DNA of 64,000 nt from Rhodonellum psychrophilum GCM71 = DSM 17998. GTDB taxonomy: Bacteria; Bacteroidota; Bacteroidia; Cytophagales; Cyclobacteriaceae. The notes under the pieces were generated by a model. The model searched no databases, was not told the origin of the DNA, and saw only the letters and a list, made by a program, of their open reading frames with translations. Shown piece by piece: positions 27,141 to 36,225 of this stretch. Within the stretch, counting starts at the first letter, position 1, and each line of letters begins with the position of its first letter. Made by a program: the position numbers and the translations under genes. The stretch spans positions 124,001-188,000 of the forward strand of contig NZ_KB906678.1 of the NCBI RefSeq assembly GCF_000381545.1, in the 5' to 3' direction.

Positions 27141-27234
27141 GGTTCCAATTTAGTGAATTTTTTATTTGATTTAAGTTATTAAATATTTACATTTATTATT
27201 CAGATAACCACATATTCATTTAAATTCAATCATT

Positions 27235-27429
27235 ATGCTTACTGGAAAAGTTAAATTTTACAATGATGCCAAAGGATTTGGTTTTATCGTTGACGATCAA
27301 TCACAAAGTGAGGTTTTTGTCCATGCCACGGGCTTGATAGACAAAGTTGGACAGAACGATAACGTTACGTTTGAGTTAAAAGAAGGAAAAAAAGGACCAA
27401 ATGCGGTAAATGTCAAAAAATACAATTAG
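27235..27429 (+). CDS. cspA: cold-shock domain protein
   Basis: A 64-residue single OB-fold nucleic-acid chaperone. Family start TGKVKFYNDAKGFGFI holds RNP1 (KGFGFI), and VFVHATGL holds RNP2 (VFVHA). It ends in GPNAVNVKKYN, as many Bacteroidota Csp proteins do. It stands as a single transcription unit with its own terminator. The AT-rich 5' leader of about 90 bp could carry the thermosensing structure known for csp mRNAs, though none is obvious. Confidence 0.95.
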   Translation: MLTGKVKFYNDAKGFGFIVDDQSQSEVFVHATGLIDKVGQNDNVTFELKEGKKGPNAVNVKKYN

Positions 27430-27440
27430 TATTTAAAAAT

Positions 27441-27490
27441 ATCCAAAAGAAAACAAGCCCTTCATTCGATAGGCTTGTTTTCTTTTGGAT
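27441..27490 (+). terminator. rho-independent terminator after cspA
   Basis: Perfect 19-bp inverted repeat (27441-27459 and 27472-27490) with a 12-base loop; the stem top is ACAAGCC/GGCTTGT and the outer part is A/T-rich. It lies 11 bp past the cspA stop. Confidence 0.88.
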
Positions 27491-27647
27491 TGAACCAAAT
27501 ACCTTTAAAAATCCGCCCTTATTTTTCAAATTAAATGCCGCCTTTTATAAAGGTTTTTGACTTTTTCAACTTCCTTCCCCAATTAACAACCCGACGATGA
27601 TCAATCATTGCAGAACGGCGCTTAGTCTTCAAACAATGATAGCGTTT

Positions 27648-29030
27648 TTATTTCCTCCTGTTTTTTTCCTCAATCCGGTTAAGTTCAGTATCCAGTTCCT
27701 CACGTGGGATCCACTCTCCACGGACCATAATGCCATGAAGATTTTTCAGGGCATTCAAATCCTCCAGCGGGTTGCCATTGACCAGAACAAAGTCCGCTGC
27801 TGCTCCTTTCCTTATAGAACCAAATTCTCCAATCTTTTCAAAATATGCAGCTACATTGATGGAGCCAGATTTCAGGATTTCGAATGGACTGACACCCGCA
27901 TCATGCATCGAGGCTATTTCGTGGTGGATGGAGAATCCCGGCACATTGAAAACCTGAGGTGAATCGGAGCTCATGACCAAGGGAACTCCACCTTCATGCA
28001 ATGCCAGCAACATTTCTTTTCTAAACTCCAGATAAGGCACCACCTTCTCTTCACTTAGCAGCCCCTGGTTTTCCAACATCTTTTTTTGATTTACCCATTG
28101 CTGTACTTGAAGTCCAGGCATGTATTTCATTTCGGGAGCCAACCTGAATTCGTCGGCCGGAACATACCCGAAAAATCTTTCGAAAAGCGTCAGAGTTGGG
28201 GCAATCCATGCTTTCTTTTCCAAGGTCAATTGCACCAGTTCTGGGATTTTTGATTTATCGGCCTCCCCTACCAAAAGCATACTGAAAGGGCCGGCGATCT
28301 GTGGGTCCAGCCGAGACTTATCCGCAACCAAAGCCTCGATATAGCCATCCATGTGCTCCACTGAACGGTATCCATTGTTCAGCGAGTTTTGCAATCCCAC
28401 ATCGAGGGAAATGTGTCCCCCAAACATGATCCCTACTTCCTTTGCTGTTTTAGAAATGGCAAGAAATTTTGGCAAATCCAATCCCGGGTGAAGCTTGAGA
28501 TGGTCGTACCCAGCAAGTTTTTGATCTTTCACCATTTGGGCGGCTTTTTCAGGGCTTTGTACAGAAGTCCCGTTCAGGGAAGGGCCTGCTGCAAAAATTC
28601 TTGGTCCTTTTATTTCACCTGATGCAATCTTCCTTTTTAAGACCAGATGGGATGGATGGCCTATCATGCCCCTGACATTCAAGATCCCATTCGCCAGATA
28701 AAGCCACATGACATCTTGGACATAGGAAAAATCATCCGTTTCGGTAATAGGAATATGAGAATGCATCTCCGCAAGTCCCGGAAAAACATAAGCCCCATTC
28801 CCGTCAATAACTTTCAAATCCTCATCAAGGGGAATTCCCTTTGCAATTGGAAATAGGCCTTGGATTTTTCCGGATTTTACATGGATGAAATGATCACTCA
28901 AGACTTGATCGGATTCCATGCTGATGATATGGACATTGGTCACAGCATATTGCTGAGCAAAGAGGTCAGTGGAAAAAGCCGCCAAAAGAAGCAAAATAAA
29001 GGTTAGCATTCTTTTTTTCAAGGTTTTCAT
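27648..29030 (-). CDS. exported amidohydrolase-family protein
   Basis: A 460-residue secreted metal-dependent hydrolase. The start at 29030 gives a signal peptide (MKTLKKRMLTFILLLLAAF, ending near LFAQQ); the frame runs 85 codons further upstream, but that part is a shadow of the preceding gene. Metal-binding residues: EMHSHI near residue 85, an HPGL lysine/histidine region, GGHIS, VEHMDG and the SSDSPQ aspartate near residue 372. The C-terminal AADFVLVNGNPLED is the usual beta-sandwich closure. The substrate (imidazolone, dipeptide or other) cannot be told. It lies 46 bp downstream of the GntK-Gnd fusion, probably in one operon. Confidence 0.9.
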   Translation of the reverse strand: MKTLKKRMLTFILLLLAAFSTDLFAQQYAVTNVHIISMESDQVLSDHFIHVKSGKIQGLFPIAKGIPLDEDLKVIDGNGAYVFPGLAEMHSHIPITETDDFSYVQDVMWLYLANGILNVRGMIGHPSHLVLKRKIASGEIKGPRIFAAGPSLNGTSVQSPEKAAQMVKDQKLAGYDHLKLHPGLDLPKFLAISKTAKEVGIMFGGHISLDVGLQNSLNNGYRSVEHMDGYIEALVADKSRLDPQIAGPFSMLLVGEADKSKIPELVQLTLEKKAWIAPTLTLFERFFGYVPADEFRLAPEMKYMPGLQVQQWVNQKKMLENQGLLSEEKVVPYLEFRKEMLLALHEGGVPLVMSSDSPQVFNVPGFSIHHEIASMHDAGVSPFEILKSGSINVAAYFEKIGEFGSIRKGAAADFVLVNGNPLEDLNALKNLHGIMVRGEWIPREELDTELNRIEEKNRRK

Positions 29031-29076
29031 TTCGGGTTTTTTAGGTTTTAAAGGGTTAAAAGGTCTACCTGTGATT

Positions 29077-30993
29077 TCATCTGGTTTTTTTCTGTGCCAA
29101 CAGCCAATCGGTGTGGAAATAAGCCCCCGAAGGATCCCCTTTGATTTGGTAGGTATGGGCCCCAAAATAATCTCGCTGCGCTTGGAGAAGGTTGGCCGAA
29201 GAATTCGCCGTGATTCTGCCAAAGAGATAATTTGCGGCCGCAGACATGACCGGCAATGCAAAATCATGCTGTAAACCCAAGCCAATCATGCTGGTAAGAT
29301 CTTTTTTCAGACCTCTGATTTTCAACACCATTTTGTTGTTTCTGAAGATGGCTTGGTCTGTCTCAAAAACAAAGACCAAATCTTCCATCAAACCTGACCT
29401 GATGATGCAACCATTCGTCCAAATCCTAGCAATTTCACTGAGGTTCAGATCCCAGTTTTCATCTTCAGAAACCTTTGACATCAATGAAAATCCAACCTCA
29501 TGATTGATGATGCGTGTCAGGGCATAAGCATTTTTTAAAGACTCCAACAGGAGATTCTTGTCTTCTCTGAAAGCCAAAAATTTATGTCCAAAAACCGCCC
29601 CGAGCTCCTCCCTTTCCTTTTTGAACCCAGATAAATTTCGGGCCGCCACTGCTTCGGACAAAGGACTATAGGGGACATTGTATTTCAAGGCAGTGGTCAG
29701 CGACCATGCACCCGTTCCCTTCTGACCCGCCACATCCAAAATCCGGTCAAGCAGGAACTCTGAATTCTCCTTGAACAAAAGAATATTTGCCGTGATTTCC
29801 AACAAATAACTTTTCAACCCTTCTTCAGCCCACCCTTTCAATACCTGGGAAATCTCAATGGGATTGATTTTCAATCCATATCTCATTAAGTGGACGGTTT
29901 CCGCCAAAGCCTGCATTTCTGCATATTCAATGCTGTTGTGCACCATCTTGACAAAGTGTCCTGAACCATCTGGACCAACATAGGTAACACAAGGCTTCCC
30001 ATGCTTGTCTTTGGCCCCGATCTTTTCCAAAAATGGGGCGATCCTAACATAGCCTTCCCGATCACCACCGGGCATCATGGAAGGACCTTTTCTCGCGCCT
30101 TCCTCCCCTCCTGAAACGCCCATCGGTAAGAAATGGAATCCTTTCCCCCTGAGGTATTGGCTTCGTCTTGAGGAATCCTCGTAAAAAGAATTTCCTCCAT
30201 CGATGATCAAATCCCCTTCTTCCAGAAGCGGAATGAGCTGTTCAATCTGTTGGTCAATGGCAGCACCCGCTGGAATCATCAGCAGTATATTTCTGGGCTT
30301 TTCTAAACTCCCCAGAAACCCTTCCATCTCGTCAAATCCTTCCAGCAAATGTAATTCGGAATGTACCGACGCAAATGCTGATGCTATTTTTTCTTCTTTT
30401 TGGGGAACATGTCTGTTGAAAACGGATACGGGAACACCTTTTTCGGCCAGGTTGAGTGCCAGGCTTTTCCCCATCACCCCCATACCGATCACACCCATTT
30501 TAGACAAAAATGGATTGGATGTCAGGTATTTAAAGGCTTGCTCCACCAACTCCCCTGGATCTTCCTTCACATCCAAATGAAGTCCATAGGAAGGATCTTC
30601 CCATGTTTCCATTTGTGAAGTGAGCAAATCAGGGTTCATATAATGGTTTTTCCGGTTGCTAAGGCGTGCTGCCAAAAGTTGTTTTTCTCCTTTTAAATGT
30701 ATCCAATGGATATGAGGGACTACCTGAAGAATTTCTCTATATTCTTCTTTCAAGGCAGAACAGGCCAAGATCGCTCCTTGTTTGGAATTCCATTCTTCGA
30801 TTTTTTCAGCAAGGTGATTCAACCATGGTTCCCGATCATGATCGGTCAACGGAATACCTTGTTGCATCTTTTCAACATTCACGGCGGGATGAAAATCATC
30901 CGCATCATAAAAAGGCAAATTTAATCTTTTGGCCAAAAGCGAACCTATGGTCGTTTTTCCACTGCCAGATACTCCCGTCACGATTATAATCAT
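29077..30993 (-). CDS. fused gluconokinase / 6-phosphogluconate dehydrogenase
   Basis: A 638-residue polypeptide made of two complete enzymes that catalyse successive steps. Residues 1 to about 160 are a GntK-type gluconokinase: P-loop GVSGSGKTT (7-15), DADDFHP, GIPLTDHDREPWL, ACSALKEEYR. Residues 166-638 are a full-length (about 473 residues) 6-phosphogluconate dehydrogenase: Rossmann GVIGMGVMGKSLALN, DGGNSFY, GVSGGEEGARKGPS, catalytic FVKMVHNSIEY, GQKGTGAW and the C-terminal QRDYFGAH. The frame is unbroken and no linker stop or start is needed. It would turn gluconate into ribulose 5-phosphate without releasing the intermediate to other proteins (inference). Confidence 0.95.
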   Translation of the reverse strand: MIIIVTGVSGSGKTTIGSLLAKRLNLPFYDADDFHPAVNVEKMQQGIPLTDHDREPWLNHLAEKIEEWNSKQGAILACSALKEEYREILQVVPHIHWIHLKGEKQLLAARLSNRKNHYMNPDLLTSQMETWEDPSYGLHLDVKEDPGELVEQAFKYLTSNPFLSKMGVIGMGVMGKSLALNLAEKGVPVSVFNRHVPQKEEKIASAFASVHSELHLLEGFDEMEGFLGSLEKPRNILLMIPAGAAIDQQIEQLIPLLEEGDLIIDGGNSFYEDSSRRSQYLRGKGFHFLPMGVSGGEEGARKGPSMMPGGDREGYVRIAPFLEKIGAKDKHGKPCVTYVGPDGSGHFVKMVHNSIEYAEMQALAETVHLMRYGLKINPIEISQVLKGWAEEGLKSYLLEITANILLFKENSEFLLDRILDVAGQKGTGAWSLTTALKYNVPYSPLSEAVAARNLSGFKKEREELGAVFGHKFLAFREDKNLLLESLKNAYALTRIINHEVGFSLMSKVSEDENWDLNLSEIARIWTNGCIIRSGLMEDLVFVFETDQAIFRNNKMVLKIRGLKKDLTSMIGLGLQHDFALPVMSAAANYLFGRITANSSANLLQAQRDYFGAHTYQIKGDPSGAYFHTDWLLAQKKTR

Positions 30994-31043
30994 AGCCCAA
31001 GTTAATAAATTTAATTATTTTCACCATCAGAAGCCGAGCGACC

Positions 31044-32501
31044 ATGATACAAACCAGTGAAATCAGCACCGATCATTTCTATTCAAAAAAGGTAGGTGAT
31101 CTCCATTTCAGAAATCTCCGTACCTGTCCTGAAAACACCCCAATCTTTCAGGCAGCACAATGGATGTCCCAAGAGAAAATTTCATGTCTTTTCGTAGGCG
31201 ACTCCAACCAGCAAATAAAAGGTTTTGTGACCGACATCACTCTTCGGGATCAGGTATTGGCAAAAAAGCGAAATCACGATATCGCCATTGGGGAAATCAT
31301 GGATAGAAATATCATCTACATTCGCAAAGACGCTTATCTGTACGAAGCATTGTTGATGATGTTCCAAACCAAAACGCGGTATCTATTGGTCAAAGACGGC
31401 TCGGAGTATGTCGGTTGGATCAGCCGGACCAAAATCCTGACCGAACAATCCCAAAGTCCGTTTATTTTCATCCAATCGGTAAAACAAGCGTTAGACATTG
31501 ACGAATTGAAGGAAAAATGGCTTCAAGTCCCCGAAATCGTACACCAGTTGGTCACCCGTGGTTTAAAAGCCGAAATCATCAATCAGATCATCACCACCAT
31601 TGCAGATACGATCACATTGCGGGTAATTGAAAACACGATTTCGGAAATCGGTTCCCCTCCTGCCAAATTTATATTTTTTGTCTTGGGCAGCGAAGGAAGA
31701 TCCGAACAGACACTAAAAACGGACCAAGACAATGCCATCATTTACGAAGACAAAGCCAACGAACACCGGGAGGAAACCCGTGAATACTTTCTTGATTTTG
31801 CCGATAGGATATCCTCGGCTCTGGACACCATCGGGTTTAGCTTCTGTCTGGGCGGATTTATGGCCAAAAACCCTAAATGGACCCATTCCCTTTCCCACTG
31901 GAAAAGAAATTATGAGAGCTGGATCCGTGAATCCACCCAAGAAACGGTCCTCAAATATTCCACATTTTTTGATTGCAGGGGAATATATGGGGATTTTTCC
32001 CTATTGGAGGAATTGAAATCATTTATGGATCTCCAGCTCCAAAACCCAACCGAACGGTTTTACATCAATATGGGAACAAATGCCCTCCAATATGAACCAC
32101 CGCTGACTTTTTTCAAGAACATCCGAACATTCAAAATAGATGGGGAAAAGTTTTTTGACCTCAAAAAGACCATGACACCCATCGTGGATTTAGTTCGGAT
32201 TTTCTCCCTCAAAAACAGGGTTTTTGAAACCAATACCGGGAAACGAATCAAACATCTTCAAGAAAAAGGGGTCTTTTCGAGTAAGGAGGCCCAAGAACTT
32301 ATCCATGCCTATTACTACCTGATGGCCTTGAGGTTGGAAATCCAATCCTTACAGATCATCAAAGACCACAAAACGCCTGAGAATCACATCAGTCTGCATC
32401 AATTGACCAAAGTACAAATGGTGACCTTGGTGGAGATTTTCAAGGTGATCAAAGACTTTCAACTAAAAATTAAGATAGAATTTACAAAGAACATATTTTA
32501 A
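31044..32501 (+). CDS. DUF294 nucleotidyltransferase-like protein with CBS pair
   Basis: A 485-residue cytoplasmic protein. Residues about 15-140 form two CBS repeats (LRTCPENTPIFQAAQWMS and NIIYIRKDAYLYEALLMM). Residues about 165-300 are the DUF294 domain, with the GlnD-like signature GSEGRSEQTLKTDQDNAIIY, in which Asp residues would bind metal. The rest matches the DUF294_C helical domain. Many relatives also carry an N-terminal cyclic-nucleotide-binding domain and sit beside a DnaQ-like exonuclease and an acetate permease gene; here both are missing. It is divergent from the GntK-Gnd fusion with a 50-bp gap. Confidence 0.9.
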   Translation: MIQTSEISTDHFYSKKVGDLHFRNLRTCPENTPIFQAAQWMSQEKISCLFVGDSNQQIKGFVTDITLRDQVLAKKRNHDIAIGEIMDRNIIYIRKDAYLYEALLMMFQTKTRYLLVKDGSEYVGWISRTKILTEQSQSPFIFIQSVKQALDIDELKEKWLQVPEIVHQLVTRGLKAEIINQIITTIADTITLRVIENTISEIGSPPAKFIFFVLGSEGRSEQTLKTDQDNAIIYEDKANEHREETREYFLDFADRISSALDTIGFSFCLGGFMAKNPKWTHSLSHWKRNYESWIRESTQETVLKYSTFFDCRGIYGDFSLLEELKSFMDLQLQNPTERFYINMGTNALQYEPPLTFFKNIRTFKIDGEKFFDLKKTMTPIVDLVRIFSLKNRVFETNTGKRIKHLQEKGVFSSKEAQELIHAYYYLMALRLEIQSLQIIKDHKTPENHISLHQLTKVQMVTLVEIFKVIKDFQLKIKIEFTKNIF

Positions 32502-32742
32502 CGAATCGAAATATCTTTTTTAATTTTTTTATAAAAGTATATGATTTATAGTAAAAGTTTTTTTATTTTGTATTGGAAATAAAAATCGAATTGACCCCTT
32601 CCTTACTGATGGAAGCCTCCAGTTTTGGTTGTTCCCCAATCAGGGTTGTCAAATGATTATTCGGTTTTGAAATTCTTAGAAAACTGAGAACGTTCAGTTC
32701 AGCAAAAAAGAAAAAAAACCTAACACTATACGCAAGACCATT

Positions 32743-35070
32743 ATGCTTCAACAATACCCACTTTCAGAAGTCGAAAAAGCTTTTCTAAAAGAGTCAGGAG
32801 TTCAGAAAATCAGCACTTTGATTCCCTACCTTATGGTGGACAATTTCCCAAAACTGGGATTGATCACTGCTTGTAGGTTTCTTGAGTGGGTTTCCGAAAA
32901 CCCAAAAGGGGTAATCAGTCTTCCGACGGGAAAAACCCCTGAATTTTTTATCAAATGGACTCAATACCTTTTGGAAAACTGGGACTCTAAAAAAGGAAAG
33001 GAAATCCGGGCAAAATACGGTATGTCGGAAACAAAGAAACCGGTCCTGAAAGACCTGACATTTGTTCAGATCGATGAGTTTTACCCCATTTCCTCGCAGC
33101 AAAACAACAGTTTTTTCCACTATGTAAACAAATTCTATCTGGAGGGTTTTGGCTTAAGCAAGGAAAATGCGATTCTGATCAATTCAGATGAAATCATACT
33201 TGCCGAGGGAAAGCATTTCAAAGAAATATTCCCGGATTTGAAAGTGGATCTTACCCTTAGATTTAGGGACCCAAAAAACCCTTTGGAAAAACTCCAACAG
33301 CAATCTATCTACAAAATCGATCAGTGGTGCGGGGAGTATGAACAAAAGATCAGAGACAAAGGAGGCATTGGCTTCTTCCTTGGGGGAATTGGTCCTGATG
33401 GCCATATCGCCTTCAATACAAGAGGGTCACATTTGTTTTCCGTCACCCGACTGACCGAAACCAACTTCGAAACCCAGGCCGTCGCCGCTGGGGATTTGGG
33501 CGGAATCGAGGTATCGGCCAACCGATTGGTCATTACGATCGGATTGGAAACGATCACCTACAACCCCGATGCTGTCGGCATCATCATCGCAGCAGGTGAA
33601 GCCAAAGCCCCAATTGTAAAAGATTCACTTGAAACCCCGATGAACAATGTCTATCCTGCAACGGTCCTTCAAAAACTAAAAAACGGTCGGTTTTATCTGA
33701 CAAAAGGAGCTGCTGTGAAGTTGACAGATTCCATGGACAGCTACTATGCCAATGGGGATTGGACATGGGAAAAAACAGAGCGTTCCATTATGGACCTCTG
33801 CAAAAAACTGAAAAAATATGGCCATCGTTTAAAAATAGATGACCTCAAAAATGATAAATACACCTCTCTGATTCCGGATTTGTCAGAAAATACCGTGAAC
33901 CAGGTCATGGAAAGTGTTTTGAAAAAAATAAAGAGGGGGACAACCAAAGAAAAAAATGAGGTGCTGCTCCATACGGGGCCCCACCATGACGATATTTCTT
34001 TGGGAATATTGCCCCACGTCACGAACCAATTACAGGAAAACAGCAATGAGGCCCACTTTTCTGTGCTGACTTCGGGATTTACTGCAGTCACGAATATTTT
34101 TGTGATTGACACACTTTTGCACACCAAGAGACTCCTGGATGAGGGGCAAATACAAATGGTGAGATACGAAGATTTCTTTTCTGTGGGATACAAGCTGAAA
34201 ACAGACAAGGACGTGTACCACTATCTGACCAATGTCGCCTCGGAGGATCCTGACCAAAGAATGCGTGGTCTTTGTCATAGAGTAGTGCGGGCGATCGTGA
34301 TCATCCATCAAGTTAGAAATAGACAAGAACTCCGGGACACCATCAATGACATTATCAGTATATTGAAAAATTCCTATGATGGTGAAAAAAATCCTTCCAA
34401 AATCCAAAAACTGAAGGGCATGATCCGTGAATTTGAGGAGGAGTTGGTCTGGGCGCATTTCGGTGTGCAGGTGAAAAATGTCCACCACCTTCGTCTTGGC
34501 TTTTATACCGGCGATATCTTTACAGAGCAACCTGAGAAAAAAAGGGATGTAGAGCCAATTTTGGAAATGCTGAGAAAAATCAACCCCACGAAACTCAGCT
34601 TGACCCTTGATCCGGAAGGTTCCGGTCCAGATACGCATTACAAGGTACTCCAAGCCACTGCGGAAGCCGTCCGCCAATGGGCTGAAGAAAAAGATTTGAG
34701 CAAGCTCCGCATCATTGGTTACCGAAATGTTTGGTTTAAATTTGAGCCCCATGAGGCCAATGTCATCGTTCCGGTTTCCTTGGGAGATATGTCTGTCATG
34801 GAAGATTCCTTCTCCAATTGCTATCTCAGTCAGGTGAACGCCTCCTTTCCGAGCTATTCCCACAACGGGAAATTCAGCACCGTGGCCAAGAGGATTTGGG
34901 TGAGTCAGTTGGATGACATTCAATTGTTACTTGGGAAAAACCACTTCTATCTCCACGAAACAGCAACCGTTCGTTCCAGTCATGGTTTGATTTTCTTCAA
35001 GGACATGAATGTGGAAGAATTTCTGGCCCATGCAAGGGATTTGGAAAAATCAATCGAGGGAATGATTTAA
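32743..35070 (+). CDS. nagB: glucosamine-6-phosphate deaminase-like / PIG-L-like fusion protein
   Basis: A 775-residue two-domain protein. The N-terminal part (about 1-350) is NagB-like: PTGKTPEF (61-68), QIDEFYP with the catalytic aspartate D111, and GGIGPDGHIAFN (214-225). NagB converts glucosamine 6-phosphate to fructose 6-phosphate and ammonia. After a linker, the part from about residue 400 looks like a PIG-L/LmbE-type N-acetylglucosaminyl deacetylase, with the zinc motif region GPHHDDISLG (H414, H415, D416, D417). Such fusions are known in Bacteroidota. The first strand of the N-terminal domain is preceded by an unusual 35-residue extension. A ROK kinase gene follows. Deaminase activity is likely, not proven. 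Confidence 0.88.
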   Translation: MLQQYPLSEVEKAFLKESGVQKISTLIPYLMVDNFPKLGLITACRFLEWVSENPKGVISLPTGKTPEFFIKWTQYLLENWDSKKGKEIRAKYGMSETKKPVLKDLTFVQIDEFYPISSQQNNSFFHYVNKFYLEGFGLSKENAILINSDEIILAEGKHFKEIFPDLKVDLTLRFRDPKNPLEKLQQQSIYKIDQWCGEYEQKIRDKGGIGFFLGGIGPDGHIAFNTRGSHLFSVTRLTETNFETQAVAAGDLGGIEVSANRLVITIGLETITYNPDAVGIIIAAGEAKAPIVKDSLETPMNNVYPATVLQKLKNGRFYLTKGAAVKLTDSMDSYYANGDWTWEKTERSIMDLCKKLKKYGHRLKIDDLKNDKYTSLIPDLSENTVNQVMESVLKKIKRGTTKEKNEVLLHTGPHHDDISLGILPHVTNQLQENSNEAHFSVLTSGFTAVTNIFVIDTLLHTKRLLDEGQIQMVRYEDFFSVGYKLKTDKDVYHYLTNVASEDPDQRMRGLCHRVVRAIVIIHQVRNRQELRDTINDIISILKNSYDGEKNPSKIQKLKGMIREFEEELVWAHFGVQVKNVHHLRLGFYTGDIFTEQPEKKRDVEPILEMLRKINPTKLSLTLDPEGSGPDTHYKVLQATAEAVRQWAEEKDLSKLRIIGYRNVWFKFEPHEANVIVPVSLGDMSVMEDSFSNCYLSQVNASFPSYSHNGKFSTVAKRIWVSQLDDIQLLLGKNHFYLHETATVRSSHGLIFFKDMNVEEFLAHARDLEKSIEGMI

Positions 35071-35089
35071 TATTAAAAATAATTCAACT

Positions 35090-35129
35090 TTGATAAAGAA
35101 GAAGGGAACTAATCCTTCCTCTTTATCAA
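35090..35129 (+). terminator. hairpin between the NagB-like and ROK genes
   Basis: TTGATAAAGA at 35090-35099 pairs with TCTTTATCAA at 35120-35129. An inner GAAGG/CCTTC step follows after one mismatch, with an 8-base loop. Only a short T-rich tail follows, so it may be a weak terminator, attenuator or mRNA-stability hairpin between the two sugar genes. Confidence 0.5.
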
Positions 35130-35166
35130 TTTAACCTCCACAAACCTCTAACCAAGCAATACAAAC

Positions 35167-36042
35167 ATGAGTAATCCGGAAAAGGCAATTTTGGGAATGG
35201 ATATCGGGGGAACCAACATCAAGGCAGGTGTGATGATCGGCAATGTTCTTCAGGATATCCGGAGCATTCCGACCCCATCACAAGAAAGCCAGGAGTTTAT
35301 TTTAGAGGCCATTGCCGAAATGATCGCATCTTACCTGCATCATGACATCCAAGCCATCGGCATTGGAATTCCTGGATTGATCGATACCGAAAATGGAATT
35401 GTGCTCAATCTGGGAAACATTCCCTCTTTCCGAAAGGTACATCTCCGGGAATTTCTTCAGGCAAGGTTTGGGAAACCGGTTTTTATAAACAATGATGCCA
35501 ATTGTTTTGCCTTGGGGGAATATAAATTTGGCGAAGCAAAAATACACAAACATATTGTCGGCATTACCTTGGGTACAGGTTTGGGTTGCGGCATCATCGT
35601 CAACCGCCACCTCTATTGCGGATTCAACTGTGCCGCGGGGGAATGGTGTTCCGTTCCTTATCTTGACCAAGATTTTGAATACTATTGTAGCGGAAAATTC
35701 TTTCTCAACCACTATCAAAAAAAGCCCAAATCCCTTTCAAAACTTGCCCATGCGGGTGATCCAGAAGCCCTAAAAGCCTTTGCCGAATATGGCAACCATC
35801 TTGGGGAATTGATCAAAAACATTCTCTATACCCTTGCTCCTGAAGCCATCGTATTGGGTGGATCCATCCGGAAAGCATTCCCCTATTTCAAGGAAAGCTT
35901 ATATGCCAATCTTGCAACATTTAAGTACCCCTCCCTTAGTCAAAACTTAAAAATCCTGATTTCCGAACTGGACGAAACAGCCATCCACGGGGCGGTGGCA
36001 TTGGTAGACGAATATGCTGTGGATAGGGTGAAGGAGGTTTGA
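35167..36042 (+). CDS. ROK-family sugar kinase
   Basis: A 291-residue kinase of the ROK family (glucose, N-acetylglucosamine or N-acetylmannosamine kinases). Phosphate-1 motif DIGGTNIKAG (12-21), catalytic base aspartate in FINNDANCFALGE, and LGTGLGCGI. The usual zinc-binding CxCGxxGC motif is absent: the region GEWCSVPYLDQDFEYYCSG has only scattered Cys, and the histidine of the usual GExGH is a Cys here. It may thus be a zinc-free sub-branch. The position behind the NagB-like gene suggests an amino-sugar substrate. Confidence 0.9.
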   Translation: MSNPEKAILGMDIGGTNIKAGVMIGNVLQDIRSIPTPSQESQEFILEAIAEMIASYLHHDIQAIGIGIPGLIDTENGIVLNLGNIPSFRKVHLREFLQARFGKPVFINNDANCFALGEYKFGEAKIHKHIVGITLGTGLGCGIIVNRHLYCGFNCAAGEWCSVPYLDQDFEYYCSGKFFLNHYQKKPKSLSKLAHAGDPEALKAFAEYGNHLGELIKNILYTLAPEAIVLGGSIRKAFPYFKESLYANLATFKYPSLSQNLKILISELDETAIHGAVALVDEYAVDRVKEV

Positions 36043-36066
36043 TCTCATTGCCGTTTTATTATTTGA

Positions 36067-36088
36067 AATAGGGTCCTAGGACCCTATT
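36067..36088 (+). terminator. palindromic terminator after the ROK kinase
   Basis: AATAGGGTCCTAGGACCCTATT is a perfect 22-bp palindrome 25 bp past the stop codon, followed by a T-rich CTTATTTT. It has almost no loop unless the central bases open, so it could equally be a protein site. Its place after a gene end favours termination. Confidence 0.6.
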
Positions 36089-36225
36089 CTTATTTTGACA
36101 GTTCAGATCAAACTGAATGATCGCCTTTATGGCTTGAATTGGGCCTGGAAATTCACCTAAACAAATAGCGGCTGATTCTATACATGCCTTTGCGTGGCTT
36201 CTATTTTTTTATATTTTTGATCCAT

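Noticed and set aside
29031-29285. 85-codon N-terminal extension of the amidohydrolase frame
   Set aside because: It is antisense-free but overlaps the end of the GntK-Gnd fusion gene in another frame; the signal peptide at 29030 marks the true start.
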